A model generated the notes under the pieces. The model searched no databases and had not been told where the DNA came from. It worked only from the letters and a program-made list of their open reading frames with translations. The translations under genes were made by a program, and so were the position numbers. Shown in pieces: positions 63,502 to 64,000 of a stretch of 64,000 bases of DNA. The DNA comes from Micromonospora sp. CCTCC AA 2012012 (GTDB lineage: Bacteria > Actinomycetota > Actinomycetes > Mycobacteriales > Micromonosporaceae). Positions within the stretch are counted from its first letter, which is position 1; each line of letters starts with the position of its first letter. Location: the NCBI RefSeq assembly GCF_040499845.1, contig NZ_CP159342.1:3782001-3846000 (forward strand), read 5' to 3'.

Positions 63502-64000
63502 TCAGCCCTTCTCCAGGTATTCCGCGCGTTCCTCGTCGACCAGGGCGGCCACCGACGCGGCCAGCGCCGGATGGCGGGTCAGCTCCGGATCCTCCTCGAC
63601 CAGGACGGTCGCCTCCGCCCGGGCGTCCCGGATCAGGTCGGCGTCGCGCTTGAGGGAGAGCAGCCGCAGGTGCGAGCGGCGGCCGGACTGGGTCGCCCCC
63701 AGCACGTCACCCTCGCGGCGCTGTTCCAGGTCCAGCTCGGCGAGCTTGAAGCCGTCGGTGGTGCCGGCGACCGCGTCGAGACGTTCCCGGGCCGACGAGC
63801 CCTCCATCGCCTCGGTGACCAGCAGGCAGAGGCCCGCCGCCGAGCCCCGGCCCACCCGGCCGCGCAGCTGGTGCAGCTGGGAGACGCCGAACCGGTCGGC
63901 GTCCAGCACGATCATGACGGTGGCGTTGGGCACGTTGACGCCCACCTCGACGACGGTGGTGGCGACCAGCACGTCCAGCTCACCGGCGGCGTAGGAGCGC
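63502..64000 (-). CDS. recG: ATP-dependent DNA helicase RecG, C-terminal part
   Basis: Branch-migration helicase that remodels stalled forks and Holliday junctions. Only the C-terminal ~165 residues are in the window. They include helicase motifs V and VI (LDVLVATTVVEVGVNVPNAT; QLHQLRGRVGRGSAAGLCLL) and the wedge-side C-terminal region AGTTDGFKLAELDLEQRREGDVLGATQSG that is specific to RecG. The gene continues past the right edge. It converges on the LPVTG gene. Confidence 0.95.
   Translation of the reverse strand, partial: RSYAAGELDVLVATTVVEVGVNVPNATVMIVLDADRFGVSQLHQLRGRVGRGSAAGLCLLVTEAMEGSSARERLDAVAGTTDGFKLAELDLEQRREGDVLGATQSGRRSHLRLLSLKRDADLIRDARAEATVLVEEDPELTRHPALAASVAALVDEERAEYLEKG

Overview
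The window is very GC-rich DNA from a high-GC actinomycete, most likely Micromonosporaceae (Micromonospora or a close relative). The evidence is the extreme G/C bias at third codon positions, frequent GTG starts, GTGA/ATGA start-stop overlaps, many start codons 6 to 10 bases after a TAnnnT box (leaderless transcripts), and the actinobacterial gene orders rpsB-tsf-pyrH-frr-cdsA-rlmN, rpsP-khpA-rimM-trmD-rplS-lepB-rnhB, amtB-glnB-glnD and coaD-rsmD-recG. The assignment is inferred from sequence style and gene order only; no database was searched.

Layout. 1-6423 (minus) holds the start of a DivIVA-domain gene, rlmN, cdsA, frr, pyrH, tsf and rpsB. 6687-14951 carries a membrane protein, the yraN-yifB/comM-dprA cluster, a 113-residue unknown, xerC, a tandem-repeat tract, a PLP enzyme and an M23 peptidase. 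15090-16846 pairs a methyltransferase with a molybdopterin oxidoreductase. 16899-22862 (minus) is DUF2469, rnhB, a Nudix hydrolase, two signal peptidases, rplS, trmD, rimM, khpA and rpsP. 23102-29520 has a DUF402 protein, proS, an unknown, a TetR regulator, an amidohydrolase and ffh. 29648-31425 is a two-component system, followed by the nitrogen operon amtB-glnB-glnD (31581-35734), a phosphotransferase and ftsY.

38162-44925 (plus) is a more accessory block: PhoD-like phosphatase, MarR regulator with a DHA2 efflux pump and a UspA protein, a DinB-like protein and an exported dimethylformamidase-like protein. It separates ftsY from smc (45587-49198). 49510-56458 is a second accessory block: small coiled-coil protein, CAP-domain membrane protein, GH114-like lipoprotein, MFS transporter and MMPL transporter. 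56693-61978 (minus) returns to core genes: mutM, rnc, plsX, rpmF, DUF177, a coiled-coil protein, coaD and rsmD. The window ends with an LPVTG cell-wall protein and the 3' end of recG.

The genes serve translation (S2, S16, L19, L32, EF-Ts, RRF, ProRS, tRNA and rRNA modification), protein export (Ffh, FtsY, LepB x2), chromosome maintenance (SMC, XerC, DprA, MutM, RecG), phospholipid synthesis (CdsA, PlsX) and nitrogen sensing. I see no CRISPR array, tRNA, rRNA, prophage, transposase or antibiotic biosynthetic cluster. The most unusual material is non-coding or inserted: several long inverted repeats (two of them inside glnD), a 15-bp and a 67-bp tandem-repeat tract after xerC, a short leaderless ORF coupled to xerC, a GlnR-like box before amtB and paired palindromic operators before the efflux pump.
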